NCBI GenBank assembly: GCA_963650385.1
Contig: CAVJLL010000004.1
Coordinates: 1 to 64,000 of the forward strand
DNA length: 64,000 bases
Source: CAG-791 sp963650385
Lineage (GTDB): Bacteria; Bacillota; Clostridia; Lachnospirales; Lachnospiraceae
Reading direction: 5' to 3'
Both the position numbers and the translations under genes were made by a program. The notes under the pieces are model-generated. The model was not told where the DNA came from. It saw nothing but the letters and a program-made list of their open reading frames with translations, and ran no database searches. Shown in pieces: positions 8,637 to 17,910 of the stretch; the first letter of the stretch is position 1, and each line of letters opens with the position of its first letter.

Positions 8637-10070
8637 ATGACACATGACAAGTACGAAAGCCCCCTCTCAGCACGCTATGCGAGTAAGCAGATGCAGTATA
8701 TTTTCTCCCCGGATAAGAAATTCCGGACCTGGAGAAAGCTCTGGATCGCTCTGGCTGAAACGGAGAAGGAGCTGGGGCTGGATATTACGCAGGAGCAGAT
8801 TGACGAGCTGAAGGCCCACGCGGAGGACATCAACTACGAGGAGGCACAGGCAAGAGAGAAGGTCGTCCGTCACGATGTGATGAGCCATGTCTATGCCTAC
8901 GGCCTGCAGTGCCCGAAGGCAAAGGGGATCATCCATCTGGGTGCCACCAGCTGCTACGTGGGCGACAACACGGACATCATCATCATGAGAGATGCACTGC
9001 TCCTGGTGCACAAGAAGCTGGTCAACGTGATCGCTGCACTTGCCAAGTTTGCAGAGGAGTACAAGGACCAGCCGACGCTCGGCTTCACGCATTTCCAGCC
9101 GGCACAGCCCACAACCGTAGGAAAGCGGGCGAGTCTGTGGCTGAATGAGTTTGTGCTGGATCTGGAGGAAGTGGAGCACACGATTTCGCAGCTCAAGCTC
9201 CTGGGCAGCAAGGGAACCACCGGAACACAGGCTTCCTTCCTGGAGCTGTTCGACGGCGATCTGGACAAGGTGGACCGCCTGGATCCCATGATCGCTGAGA
9301 AAATGGGCTTTTCTGCCTGCTATCCCGTTTCCGGCCAGACCTATTCCCGCAAGGTCGACACCTTTGTTCTCAATACGCTGGGCGGCATTGCAGCCTCCGC
9401 AATGAAAATGGCAACCGACATCCGGCTCCTGCAGCACCTCAAGGAAGTGGAAGAGCCCTTCGAAAAAACACAGATCGGCTCCTCCGCCATGGCGTACAAG
9501 CGCAATCCCATGCGCTCCGAGAGAATCTGCTCGCTGTCCCGCTACGTGATGGCGGATGTTCTCAATCCGTCCATTACCTCCGGAACCCAGTGGTTTGAGC
9601 GCACGCTCGATGATTCTGCCAATAAGCGTCTGTCGATCCCCGAAGGGTTCCTGGCCATCGACGGCATTCTGGATCTGTGCCTGAATGTGACCGACGGCCT
9701 GAAGGTTTATCCGAAGGTCATCGAGAAGCACCTTGCAGCCGAGCTTCCCTTCATGGCAACCGAGAACATCATGATGGATGAGGTTAAAATGGGCGGTGAC
9801 CGCCAGGAATTCCATGAAGCCATCCGCGAGCTCTCCATGCAGGCAGGACGCCGCGTCAAGGAAGAGGGCCTCGACAACAATCTTCTGGATCTGATTGCAG
9901 AGGATTCCCGCTTCCACATGACAAGAGAAGAGCTCAACAAGTACATCGATCCGCACCGGTTTGTCGGCTGCGCACCGCACCAGGTGGAGAAGTACCTCGC
10001 TGAGGTCATCCGCCCGATCCTGGATGCCAATAAGGAGGAGCTGGGCGTCACCGCCGAGATTACGGTGTAG
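8637..10070 (+). CDS. purB: Adenylosuccinate lyase
   Basis: Fumarase/aspartase-superfamily lyase that removes fumarate from SAICAR (purine ring synthesis) and from adenylosuccinate (AMP synthesis). 477 residues. The family signature reads SSAMAYKRNPMRSE from residue 282, and the substrate-binding THFQPAQPTTVGKR segment is present. I place the start at ATG 8637, preceded by AAAGGAG with 9-bp spacing, rather than the in-frame ATG 42 bp upstream: the protein then begins MTHDKYESPLSARY as homologues do. purA, the preceding step in AMP synthesis, follows after a 335-bp spacer with its own promoter. Confidence 0.95.
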   Translation: MTHDKYESPLSARYASKQMQYIFSPDKKFRTWRKLWIALAETEKELGLDITQEQIDELKAHAEDINYEEAQAREKVVRHDVMSHVYAYGLQCPKAKGIIHLGATSCYVGDNTDIIIMRDALLLVHKKLVNVIAALAKFAEEYKDQPTLGFTHFQPAQPTTVGKRASLWLNEFVLDLEEVEHTISQLKLLGSKGTTGTQASFLELFDGDLDKVDRLDPMIAEKMGFSACYPVSGQTYSRKVDTFVLNTLGGIAASAMKMATDIRLLQHLKEVEEPFEKTQIGSSAMAYKRNPMRSERICSLSRYVMADVLNPSITSGTQWFERTLDDSANKRLSIPEGFLAIDGILDLCLNVTDGLKVYPKVIEKHLAAELPFMATENIMMDEVKMGGDRQEFHEAIRELSMQAGRRVKEEGLDNNLLDLIAEDSRFHMTREELNKYIDPHRFVGCAPHQVEKYLAEVIRPILDANKEELGVTAEITV

Positions 10071-10085
10071 AGTTATAGGTAAACT

Positions 10086-10285
10086 GGGCGACAGGGTGGC
10101 GGAGAATGTCCAGGTCCAGGGCCTTGCGAGGCCTCGGTGCTTGCGAGCGTCTTTTGCGAGCTTAGCACCGCTAGGTCCGAGGATGGAGTGGGAACGTCCC
10201 AGGACCGGACAACTCCGCCAGGACCCGTCGCCGGTTGGCTTGAGTACTGTCGTTTGGCTGGCGAGTGTACTGCTGCACACTTTCG
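10086..10285 (+). repeat. Gene-3'-end dispersed repeat, copy 2 (long form)
   Basis: Fills most of the 335-bp purB-purA spacer. Outer arms GGCGGAG..TGTCC.GGTCC (10098-10117) and GGACCGGACAACTCCGCC (10203-10220) form an inverted repeat enclosing further hairpins such as CGGTGCT/AGCACCG. The 23-bp core is at 10207-10229, followed by GTCGTTTGGCTGGCG at 10249-10263 as in copy 1. TGGCGGAGAATGT occurs at both 10097 and 10291. Confidence 0.7.
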
Positions 10286-10303
10286 CCGGATGGCGGAGAA
10301 TGT

Positions 10304-10332
10304 TTTACACGGACGCACGGATGCGTTATACT
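10304..10332 (+). promoter_or_regulatory. purA promoter
   Basis: TTTACA at 10304-10309 and TATACT at 10327-10332 with a 17-bp spacer; start codon about 75 bp downstream. No PurR-type box or purine riboswitch was recognised. Confidence 0.75.
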
Positions 10333-10405
10333 ACGACAGGTTTCAGCAGGCAGATGATGTGCTGCAAAAGGAAAATCCTTTGGCAGCGGATTCAAGGAGG
10401 TAGCT

Positions 10406-11701
10406 ATGGTCAAGGCAGTCGTTGGCGCCAATTGGGGTGACGAAGGAAAGGGCAAGATTACCGATACACTGGCAGATTCTGCAGATGTTGTCATTCGCTT
10501 TCAGGGCGGAGCAAATGCAGGTCATACCATTGTCAATGAATACGGCAAATTCGCTCTGCATCTGATGCCCTCCGGTGTATTCCACCAGAGCATCATGAAC
10601 ATCATCGGAAACGGCGTTGCATTTGATATTGATAAGTTCACGGATGAGCTTGCCGACATTGAATCCAAGGGTGTGCCGGCACCGCAGCTGATGGTATCTG
10701 ACCGCGTGCAGGTCCTGATGCCCTACCACATTCAGTTCGATACACTGGAGGAGGCGAGACTGGCCGGGAAGAGCTTCGGCTCTACGAAGTCCGGTATCGC
10801 ACCCTTCTATTCGGATAAATTTGCAAAGATTGGCTGGCAGATCAACGAGTTTTTCCAGGATGATGAGGTGCTGAAGGAGAAGATCGCACGGATTGCGCAG
10901 ATTAAGGATGCGCTTCTGGTGAATCTGTATCATGCTGACCCGCTGGATCAGGAAGGCCTGCTGAACTGGATTAAGGAGCACAGAGATAAGGTGAAGCCTT
11001 ACCTCGGCAATGTAGCGCTGTATCTGGACGGAGCGCTGAAGGAGGGCAAGACGGTTCTCCTGGAGGGACAGCTCGGAACCATGAAGGATCCGGATCACGG
11101 CATTTATCCGATGGTTACGTCCTCTTCTCCTCTGGCAGGATACGGCGCAGTGGGCGCGGGAATTCCGCCGTATGAGATCAAGCAGATCGTAGTGGTCTCC
11201 AAGGCATATTCCTCTGCCGTAGGTGCCGGAGAGTTTGTGTCGGAGGTGTTTGGAGAGGAAGCGGTTACGCTGCGCAACCACGGCGGTGACGGCGGAGAAT
11301 ACGGCGCTACGACAGGACGTCCCAGAAGAGTCGGCTGGTATGACTGCGTGGCATCCAAATACGGCTGCCGTCTGCAGGGCTGCACGGATGTGGCCTTTAC
11401 GGTTCTGGATGACCTGGGCTATCTGGACGAGATCCCGGTGTGCGTGGCATATGAGCTGGATGGCAAGGAGATTACCGAATTCCCGGTGACCAAGGACCTT
11501 GCACGCTGCAAGCCGGTGTACAAGATGATGCCTGGCTGGAAGTGCGACATTCGCGGCATCCGCAGCTTTGAAGAGCTCCCCAAGGAGGCCAGGGATTATG
11601 TGAACTTCATCGAGGAGCAGATCGGATACCCGATCACCATGGTATCCAACGGCCCGGCAAGAGACGACATCATCTACCGGGAGAGTCCGATTAAGAAATA
11701 A
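10406..11701 (+). CDS. purA: Adenylosuccinate synthetase
   Basis: GTP-dependent enzyme that joins IMP and aspartate to give adenylosuccinate, the committed step to AMP; the purB product then finishes the pathway. 431 residues. WGDEGKGK carries catalytic Asp12 and the phosphate-binding loop; GGANAGHTIV carries catalytic His40; GTTGRPRR-like ATTGRPRRVGW and the GTP-binding end are present. The start ATG follows AAGGAGG with good spacing. Cytosolic, normal family length. Confidence 0.96.
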   Translation: MVKAVVGANWGDEGKGKITDTLADSADVVIRFQGGANAGHTIVNEYGKFALHLMPSGVFHQSIMNIIGNGVAFDIDKFTDELADIESKGVPAPQLMVSDRVQVLMPYHIQFDTLEEARLAGKSFGSTKSGIAPFYSDKFAKIGWQINEFFQDDEVLKEKIARIAQIKDALLVNLYHADPLDQEGLLNWIKEHRDKVKPYLGNVALYLDGALKEGKTVLLEGQLGTMKDPDHGIYPMVTSSSPLAGYGAVGAGIPPYEIKQIVVVSKAYSSAVGAGEFVSEVFGEEAVTLRNHGGDGGEYGATTGRPRRVGWYDCVASKYGCRLQGCTDVAFTVLDDLGYLDEIPVCVAYELDGKEITEFPVTKDLARCKPVYKMMPGWKCDIRGIRSFEELPKEARDYVNFIEEQIGYPITMVSNGPARDDIIYRESPIKK

Positions 11702-11716
11702 CGCAAAACCATCCAT

Positions 11717-11798
11717 GCGCCCGGCAGGGCGCGGAATATCACCACTGGAAAGTCCTGACAAAGACACCTTCAGGAGGCGCCTTTGCCGGGGCTTTTTT
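11717..11798 (+). terminator. Terminator region after purA
   Basis: A perfect 6-bp hairpin GCGCCC/GGGCGC (11717-11732) is followed by a longer imperfect hairpin (about 11755-11791) and TTTTTT at 11793-11798. The T-run ends only 14 bp before the next start codon, so it could also attenuate that gene. Confidence 0.6.
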
Positions 11799-11812
11799 GA
11801 AGAGGCGAATCG

Positions 11813-12397
11813 ATGATACGGATTGCAAGAGAAGAGGACGCAGAGAGCCTTCTGAGAATATATGCCTGGTATGTGGAGAATACCGCGATTACCTTTGAGT
11901 ATGCGGTTCCCTCTTTGGAGGAATTCCGAAGCCGGATCCGGCATACGCTGGAGCGCTACCCATACCTTGTGGAGGAGAATGACGACGGGGAAATTACCGG
12001 CTATGTCTATGCAAGTGCCTTCAAGGAGCGCGCGGCCTATGCCTGGGCGGTGGAGACATCCATTTATGTGGCAAGGGATGCCCGGCGCAGCGGCAGCGGG
12101 CGGCGCCTGTATGCGGCGCTGGAGAAGGCACTTTTGCTGCAGGGAATCTGCAACGCGGAGGCATGCATTGCAGCTCCGCGCGGAGAGGACCCGTTCCTGA
12201 CCGCAGGCAGCATCCGGTTTCATGAGCACCTTGGCTACCGCATGGTCGGCCAATTCGAAAAATGCGCGTACAAATTCGGCCGGTGGTACGACATGGTTTG
12301 GATGGAGCGGCTGATCGGGCAGCACCCGGAGGCCCCGGACACGCTGCAGCCGATCAGAACGTTTCCGCAGATCCGAAATGCGCTGACGGAAGGGTGA
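11813..12397 (+). CDS. GNAT family N-acetyltransferase, phosphinothricin-acetyltransferase-like
   Basis: 194 residues. The opening MIRIAREEDAESLLRIYAWY and the acetyl-CoA-binding beta4/alpha3 region (SIYVARDARRSGSGRRLYAALE) mark a GNAT enzyme. SIRFHEHLGYRMVGQFEKCAYKFGRWYDMVWMER is typical of the Pat/MnaT/YwnH group, which acetylates phosphinothricin, methionine sulfoximine or methionine sulfone; the true substrate here is unknown. The start follows GAAGAGG. The C-terminal tail of about 20 residues extends past the usual end of the group. Confidence 0.85.
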   Translation: MIRIAREEDAESLLRIYAWYVENTAITFEYAVPSLEEFRSRIRHTLERYPYLVEENDDGEITGYVYASAFKERAAYAWAVETSIYVARDARRSGSGRRLYAALEKALLLQGICNAEACIAAPRGEDPFLTAGSIRFHEHLGYRMVGQFEKCAYKFGRWYDMVWMERLIGQHPEAPDTLQPIRTFPQIRNALTEG

Positions 12398-12439
12398 CCA
12401 AAGCGCGCAGCAATTCTCGAAAGCTTTGTAAGGAGAACT

Positions 12440-13339
12440 ATGGATTTTAAAGATTTGCTTATAGACAGTTTACTGGATGCCGGAATCGACACCGTGAAGC
12501 TGGTTCCGTTTCTGTTCGTCACATACCTCGTTATGGAGGCGCTGGAGCGGCACACGGAGGAGAAATCAAAGAAGCTGATCCGCATGGAAAATGTGGGGCG
12601 CTTCGGACCGGTATTCGGCGCCGTGGTCGGCGTTGTGCCGCAGTGCGGCTTCTCAGCGGCTGCAGCGAGCCTCTATGCCGGCGGACTGATCTCTCTTGGA
12701 ACGCTTCTGGCAGTGTTTCTCTCCACATCGGATGAGATGCTGCCGCTTCTGATTTCGGCACAGGTTCCGGTGCTGCGAATGGTGAAAATCCTTGCAGTAA
12801 AGGCACTTCTGGCACTTTTGACCGGAGCAGTCATCGACCTTCTCCTTCGGGATTTCCATCATCGGCACCATCAGCACGCACAGGAGAAGCACATCCATGA
12901 CCTTTGCGAGCAGGAGCACTGCGGGTGTGAGGAAGAAGAGGGCGGCGTATTGAAGTCGGCGCTGGTGCATACACTGCACATCACGGTATTTGTCTTCCTG
13001 ATCACACTGGTTCTCACGCTGGTTGTGGAGGGGTTCGGCGAGGATGCTGTCCGCGGCCTTCTGACCGGTCATCCTGCGGCAGGTGTGTTCCTTTCCAGCC
13101 TTGTCGGGCTGATTCCCAACTGCGCCTCCTCCGTCATGCTGACACAGCTGTATCTGGACGGACTGATCGAAGCAGGACAGATGATGGGAGGCCTTCTGGT
13201 GAGCTCCGGCGTGGGGCTGCTGGTCCTGTTCCGGACCAACTCGCACCATCTGAAGGAGAACATCAAGATCACCGGCATCTTGTATGCTGCCGGCGTTTTC
13301 TGGGGACTGGTGCTGACCTTCCTGGGCGCGGCGTTCTGA
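12440..13339 (+). CDS. Putative metal exporter (ArsP_2/putative manganese transporter family)
   Basis: 299-residue membrane protein with two related halves. The first has VPQCGFSAAAASLYAGG and the second IPNCASSVMLTQLYLDG, so it looks like an internally duplicated 10-helix exporter, the type annotated as putative manganese or 10TM heavy-metal transporter. The cytoplasmic loop at about 138-166 is rich in His, Cys and acidic residues (HHRHHQH, HCGCEEEE), fitting metal binding. The substrate is not settled by sequence. Start has AAGGAG 6 bp upstream. No manganese riboswitch seen in the 42-bp gap before it. Confidence 0.75.
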   Translation: MDFKDLLIDSLLDAGIDTVKLVPFLFVTYLVMEALERHTEEKSKKLIRMENVGRFGPVFGAVVGVVPQCGFSAAAASLYAGGLISLGTLLAVFLSTSDEMLPLLISAQVPVLRMVKILAVKALLALLTGAVIDLLLRDFHHRHHQHAQEKHIHDLCEQEHCGCEEEEGGVLKSALVHTLHITVFVFLITLVLTLVVEGFGEDAVRGLLTGHPAAGVFLSSLVGLIPNCASSVMLTQLYLDGLIEAGQMMGGLLVSSGVGLLVLFRTNSHHLKENIKITGILYAAGVFWGLVLTFLGAAF

Positions 13340-13372
13340 TGCCCGCAGGCAACCTAATATTGCTGCAAAGTG

Positions 13373-13406
13373 AGAGAGGATTTCCGTATGGGAAGCCTCT
13401 CTTTTC
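13373..13406 (+). terminator. Terminator after the metal exporter gene
   Basis: AGAGAGG (13373-13379) pairs with CCTCTCT (13396-13402), extended by TTTCC/GGGAA, then TTTTC. Separates the exporter gene from the marR operon. Confidence 0.8.
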
Positions 13407-13461
13407 TTATTGGGAGGCACGGTTTATTCACCTTCTTCACGAATCTTTCACATGTTCCATA

Positions 13462-13490
13462 TTGACAATCGTACGCACGACATGTAGCAT
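13462..13490 (+). promoter_or_regulatory. marR-ABC operon promoter
   Basis: TTGACA at 13462-13467 and TAGCAT at 13485-13490 with 17-bp spacing. The -10 box lies inside the first palindromic operator half. Confidence 0.75.
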
Positions 13491-13522
13491 ACTACAAGCG
13501 ACATGTAGCAAACTACATGTCG
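13478..13522 (+). promoter_or_regulatory. Tandem palindromic operators, probable MarR binding sites
   Basis: Second site (13499-13522) is a perfect inverted repeat with 10-bp arms CGACATGTAG and CTACATGTCG around CAAA. First site (13478-13495) is CGACATGTAG, CATA, CTAC, a partial copy 21 bp upstream covering the -10 box. Two helical turns apart, upstream of a marR gene: classic autorepression geometry. Confidence 0.8.
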
Positions 13523-13559
13523 GAGACATCGTACAAAAGCAGAGCAGAAAGGAAACCCA

Positions 13560-14024
13560 GTGGAGGATTTATGCGGACGAAGCTTTGAACGGGCACCGCT
13601 CGGATATAAGTTCAAGCGGATTCATGAGATGTTCAAGGCGAGAATGAATGAGGATATGAAGCAGAATGATCTGACCTTCTCCCAGATGGAGGTTCTGTTC
13701 TATCTGGTCAAAAACCAGGATCATGCCGTCAACCAGCAGGAGCTCTGCCAGGCCATTGAGGTGGCGCATCCTACGATGATCGGTCTGATCAACCGACTGG
13801 AAGAGAAGGAAATGGTGCAGCGGCGCGTGGATCCGGAGAACCGGAGAAACCGCTACATCGAAATGACGCAGAAGGCACATGAGGTGATGCTGCGGACCAA
13901 ATACCGCCGGGATCACAACGATCAGGTGATCACGCAGGGAATGAGCGAGACAGAAAAGGAGGAGCTGAACCGGCTTTTAACAATGGTATACAACAATATG
14001 CAGGACGAAGCATTCTGGAAGTAA
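13560..14024 (+). CDS. MarR family transcriptional regulator
   Basis: 154-residue winged-helix dimeric regulator. The DNA-binding core reads LTFSQMEVLFYLVKNQDHAVNQQELCQAIEVAHPTMIGLINRLEEKEMV, followed by the wing VDPENRRNRYIEMTQKA. The GTG start is preceded by AAAGGAA with 8-bp spacing. It heads an operon with two ABC exporter genes, so it most likely represses the exporter and itself through the two palindromes over the promoter, and releases on binding an exported compound (inference from family and layout). Confidence 0.9.
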   Translation: MEDLCGRSFERAPLGYKFKRIHEMFKARMNEDMKQNDLTFSQMEVLFYLVKNQDHAVNQQELCQAIEVAHPTMIGLINRLEEKEMVQRRVDPENRRNRYIEMTQKAHEVMLRTKYRRDHNDQVITQGMSETEKEELNRLLTMVYNNMQDEAFWK

Positions 14025-14053
14025 CGGACTGGAAAGAAAGGAAGAAGCATTGT

Positions 14054-15835
14054 ATGAATCGTAAAACGTTAAAAAGAAAGACCAGTGTTGTCAAAACGCT
14101 GGCAGCCTACATCGGCAAGTACAAGTGGGCAGTCATTGTAACCCCCTTCTGCATGCTCGGAGAGGTGGTTGCGGAAATGGTGATCCCGATCCTCATGGGA
14201 AACCTTGTGGATGACGGCGTCTCGGCAGGAGACATGTCCTACGTCGGACGCGTCGGCATGATCATGATCGTGGTTGCATTGTTCGGCCTTGTCTGCGGCA
14301 TTGCAGGAGCCTTCACCGGCTCCTATGCCGGCTCCGGTTTTGCCAAAAATCTGCGGAAGGCCATGTTTGACAACGTGCAGAAGTTCTCCTTTGCCAACAT
14401 TGACCGGTTCAGTCCATCCAGCCTGGTGACGCGGCTGACAACGGATGTGACCAATGTGCAGAACGCCTTTCAGATGCTGATCCGCATGGCGATGCGGGCG
14501 CCTTCGATGATGATCGTGGCGATGGTCATGTCCTTTATCGTCAGCCCTAGGCTGGCCAGCATCTACCTGATCGCGGTTGTGGTTCTGGCCTTTCTCCTGT
14601 TCCTGATCATGCGCAGTGCGACCGCGTATTTCCAGAAGGTGTTCGAGCGCTACGATGACCTGAACGAAAGCGTACAGGAAAACGTATCGGCCATTCGCGT
14701 GGTCAAGGCATATGTCCGGGAGGATTATGAGATCAACCGCTTCCAGAAGGCGGCAGCCAATATTTATCTGATGTTCGTGAAGGCGGAGCTGCGGATCTCC
14801 TGGAACGCACCGCTGATGAGCGCGATGGTCTATCTGTGCATTCTGCTGATCAGCTGGGTCGGCGGCCACATGGTCATTTCAGAGACGCTCACCACCGGTC
14901 AGCTGATGAGCCTTCTGACCTATTGCATGAACATCCTCAACAGCCTGATGTTCCTCGCAATGATCTTCGTTATGATGACGATGTCCGAGGCCAGCTGCCG
15001 TCGTATTGCAGAGGTCATCAATGAAAAGGCGACGCTCTCCAATCCGGAGAATCCTGTAACCAAAGTGCAGGACGGCAGCATTGTTTTCGATCACGTGTGC
15101 TTCTCCTACAACGAGGATTCCGAGGAGCCGGTCCTGAAAAATATCAATCTCTCCATCCGGGCCGGCGAGAGCATCGGCATCATCGGCGGAACGGGCTCTG
15201 CCAAGTCGAGCCTTGTAAACCTGATCAGCCGTCTGTATGACGTGACTGAGGGACAGATCCTGGTCGGCGGCGTGGACGTGAGAAAATATGACATGGAGGT
15301 CCTTCGCAATCAGGTGTCGGTCGTACTCCAGAAAAACGTCCTGTTTTCCGGAACCATTCTGGACAACCTTCGCTGGGGCAATAAGAATGCGACGAAGGAG
15401 GAGTGTCAGAGGGCCTGCGAGATTGCCTGCGCGGATGAATTCATCGATCGTTTCCCGGATGGGTACGAGACGTACATCGAGCAGGGAGGCTCCAATGTTT
15501 CCGGCGGACAGAAGCAGCGCCTTTGCATTGCAAGAGCCCTGCTCAAGAATCCGAAGATTCTGATTTTTGATGATTCCACCAGCGCGGTGGATACGGCAAC
15601 CGACCGCAAAATTCGCCAGGGCCTTCATCAGTTCATGCCGGATACCACCAAGCTCGTGATCGCACAGCGCATTTCCTCCGTTCAGGAGTGTGACCGCATC
15701 ATTGTCATGGACAACGGAACGATCAACGGCTTCGGCACGCATGAGGAGCTTCTGGCAGGCAATGACATCTACCGCGAGGTATATGAGTCGCAGAACGGCG
15801 CGGCAGCCGATGCGGATTTTGATCCGAAGAACTGA
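14054..15835 (+). CDS. ABC exporter subunit, degenerate-site half (heterodimer partner 1)
   Basis: 593 residues: six-helix membrane domain (about 1-330) fused to an ATPase domain. Walker A GGTGSAKSS (378-386) has Ala where Gly is usual. The residue after Walker B Asp506 is Asp507, not the catalytic Glu, and the switch His is Gln538 (IAQR). The signature VSGGQ (482-486) is intact. This is the pattern of the degenerate subunit of heterodimeric multidrug exporters such as TM287/288 and BmrCD. It is 30 bp after marR and 20 bp before its partner. Substrate unknown. Confidence 0.92.
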   Translation: MNRKTLKRKTSVVKTLAAYIGKYKWAVIVTPFCMLGEVVAEMVIPILMGNLVDDGVSAGDMSYVGRVGMIMIVVALFGLVCGIAGAFTGSYAGSGFAKNLRKAMFDNVQKFSFANIDRFSPSSLVTRLTTDVTNVQNAFQMLIRMAMRAPSMMIVAMVMSFIVSPRLASIYLIAVVVLAFLLFLIMRSATAYFQKVFERYDDLNESVQENVSAIRVVKAYVREDYEINRFQKAAANIYLMFVKAELRISWNAPLMSAMVYLCILLISWVGGHMVISETLTTGQLMSLLTYCMNILNSLMFLAMIFVMMTMSEASCRRIAEVINEKATLSNPENPVTKVQDGSIVFDHVCFSYNEDSEEPVLKNINLSIRAGESIGIIGGTGSAKSSLVNLISRLYDVTEGQILVGGVDVRKYDMEVLRNQVSVVLQKNVLFSGTILDNLRWGNKNATKEECQRACEIACADEFIDRFPDGYETYIEQGGSNVSGGQKQRLCIARALLKNPKILIFDDSTSAVDTATDRKIRQGLHQFMPDTTKLVIAQRISSVQECDRIIVMDNGTINGFGTHEELLAGNDIYREVYESQNGAAADADFDPKN

Positions 15836-15855
15836 GCACGGAGGACAACAGTATT

Positions 15856-17886
15856 ATGGCTGAAGAAAGAGTAAAGAAGGTAAACGGGCCGGGAAACGGC
15901 CACAGAAGAGGAATGCCCAGAGAAAAGGTGAAGAATCCGGGAAAGATTCTGGGACGTCTTATGGGAATTCTGTTCCGCAACTACGGAATTCACATGATAG
16001 TCGTGATGATCTGCATTGTGACAACGGTGCTCTCAAGCGTACAGGGAACCATGTTCACCAAGACCCTGATCGATTCCTACATCACACCGATGCTGGGACA
16101 GACGGATCCGGATTACGGACCGCTTGCCGGCGCGATCCTTCGGGTGGCATTCTTCTACGGGCTGGGCGTTCTGGCGGCGCTGGTGCAGGCAAGGCTGATG
16201 GTATATGTGACGCAGGGCACGCTGGAGAAGCTCCGCGAGCAGCTCTTCGAGCACATGGAAACCCTGCCGATCAAGTATTTTGACACGCATGCACACGGCG
16301 ACATCATGTCGATCTACACGAACGATATCGACACGCTGCGTCAGATGATCAGCCAGAGCATCCCGCAGCTGATGAACAGTGCCATTACCATTGTGTCGGT
16401 GTTCGCCATGATGGTGGTGCTCAGCGTGCCGCTGACCGTACTCACGTGCGTGATGGTGGCGGTTATGCTGGTGCTCTCCTCCTTCGCCACCAGAATTTCC
16501 GGCAAGAACTTCGCGGCAAGGCAGAAGGGGCTCGGCGCACTGAACGGGTTCATCGAAGAGACGATGACGGGACAGAAGGTCGTAAAGGTGTTCTGCCACG
16601 AGGAGGAGACCATTAAGAGGTTTGATGAGGTCAACGAGGCGCTGTTCGAGGTGTCCTATAAGGCAGAGGCGTATTCCGGCATTATGGGCCCCATCAGCAC
16701 GCAGCTGGGCAATGCATCCTATGTAATCTGCGCGGTTGTGGGCTGCGCTCTTGCCATCAACCAGTACGCAGGCTTCACCGTGGGTGCACTGGCCTCCTTC
16801 CTGACCTTCAACAAGAGCTTCAACATGCCGATCAACCAGGTGACGATGCAGTTCAACTCCATCATTTCCGCACTGGCCGGCGCGGATCGTATTTTTACGC
16901 TGCTGGATGAAAAGCCGGAGGTGGATGAGGGCTATGTTACGCTGGTAAATGCCTACATTGAGAAAAAGAAGGATGCGGATGCGGCGTCCCTTGTGGATGA
17001 GAATACCGCGGCGCAGGACGGCGCTTCGGCAGCAGCGGAAAAGGCGCTGGCGAGCATGTACAGCATTACAGAGAGCGAGAAGAGAACCGGGCAGTGGGCC
17101 TGGAAGCACATCCACCAGGCAGACGGATCGGTCACTTATGTACCCCTGCAGGGCGATGTGACCTTCGGCGGCGTGGACTTTGGATACACCGATGCCAAAA
17201 TGGTGCTGCATGACATTGTGCTCCACGCAGAACCCGGACAGAAGGTTGCACTGGTTGGCTCCACGGGTGCCGGAAAGACCACCATTACGAATCTGATCAA
17301 CCGGTTTTATGACATTCAGGACGGCAAGATCCGGTACGATCACATCAACATTAACAAGATTTCCAAGAAGGATCTTCGGAGATCACTTGGCATGGTGCTG
17401 CAGGACACGCATCTGTTCACAGGAACAGTACGGGAAAACATACGCTACGGCAGACTCGATGCAACGGATGCGGAGGTTGAGGCAGCGGCAAAGCTCGCCA
17501 ACGCGGACGGCTTCATCCGGCGTCTGCCGCAGGGCTACGATACAATGCTTCACGGCGACGGCGCGAATCTTTCGCAGGGCCAGCGGCAGCTCCTTGCCAT
17601 TGCAAGGGCAGCCATTGCGGATCCGCCGGTGCTGATCCTGGATGAGGCGACCAGCTCCATCGATACCAGAACCGAGAAGATCGTGCAGGACGGCATGGAC
17701 CGGCTGATGAGCGGCAGAACGACCTTTGTGATTGCACACAGACTTTCCACCATCCGCAACGCAGATCTGATTCTGGTTCTGGAGCAGGGGCGCATTGTGG
17801 AGCGCGGAAACCACGAGGAGCTTTTGGAGCAGAAGGGCCGCTATTACCAGCTGTACACAGGAAAGCGTCCGGAGCTGGCAGGCTGA
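15856..17886 (+). CDS. ABC exporter subunit, catalytic-site half (heterodimer partner 2)
   Basis: 676 residues. Membrane domain preceded by a basic N-terminal tail; ATPase with Walker A GSTGAGKT (468-475), Walker B with catalytic Glu597 (LILDEATSS) and switch His628. Its signature is LSQGQ (572-576) rather than LSGGQ. Combined with the partner, the consensus ATP site is this subunit's Walker motifs plus partner VSGGQ; the other site is degenerate on both faces. An extra stretch of about 65 residues (roughly 365-430) lies between the membrane and ATPase domains. Last gene of the marR operon. Confidence 0.92.
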   Translation: MAEERVKKVNGPGNGHRRGMPREKVKNPGKILGRLMGILFRNYGIHMIVVMICIVTTVLSSVQGTMFTKTLIDSYITPMLGQTDPDYGPLAGAILRVAFFYGLGVLAALVQARLMVYVTQGTLEKLREQLFEHMETLPIKYFDTHAHGDIMSIYTNDIDTLRQMISQSIPQLMNSAITIVSVFAMMVVLSVPLTVLTCVMVAVMLVLSSFATRISGKNFAARQKGLGALNGFIEETMTGQKVVKVFCHEEETIKRFDEVNEALFEVSYKAEAYSGIMGPISTQLGNASYVICAVVGCALAINQYAGFTVGALASFLTFNKSFNMPINQVTMQFNSIISALAGADRIFTLLDEKPEVDEGYVTLVNAYIEKKKDADAASLVDENTAAQDGASAAAEKALASMYSITESEKRTGQWAWKHIHQADGSVTYVPLQGDVTFGGVDFGYTDAKMVLHDIVLHAEPGQKVALVGSTGAGKTTITNLINRFYDIQDGKIRYDHININKISKKDLRRSLGMVLQDTHLFTGTVRENIRYGRLDATDAEVEAAAKLANADGFIRRLPQGYDTMLHGDGANLSQGQRQLLAIARAAIADPPVLILDEATSSIDTRTEKIVQDGMDRLMSGRTTFVIAHRLSTIRNADLILVLEQGRIVERGNHEELLEQKGRYYQLYTGKRPELAG

Positions 17887-17910
17887 TTCTGCACGGATCC
17901 GAAGAAGCTC

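Noticed and set aside
10071..10405. Purine riboswitch or PurR box before purA
   Set aside because: No conserved core of either was recognised; the spacer is explained by the dispersed repeat and a plain promoter.
13339..13647. 102-codon frame after the metal exporter
   Set aside because: Crosses a terminator, the marR promoter and its operators, and overlaps marR in another frame.
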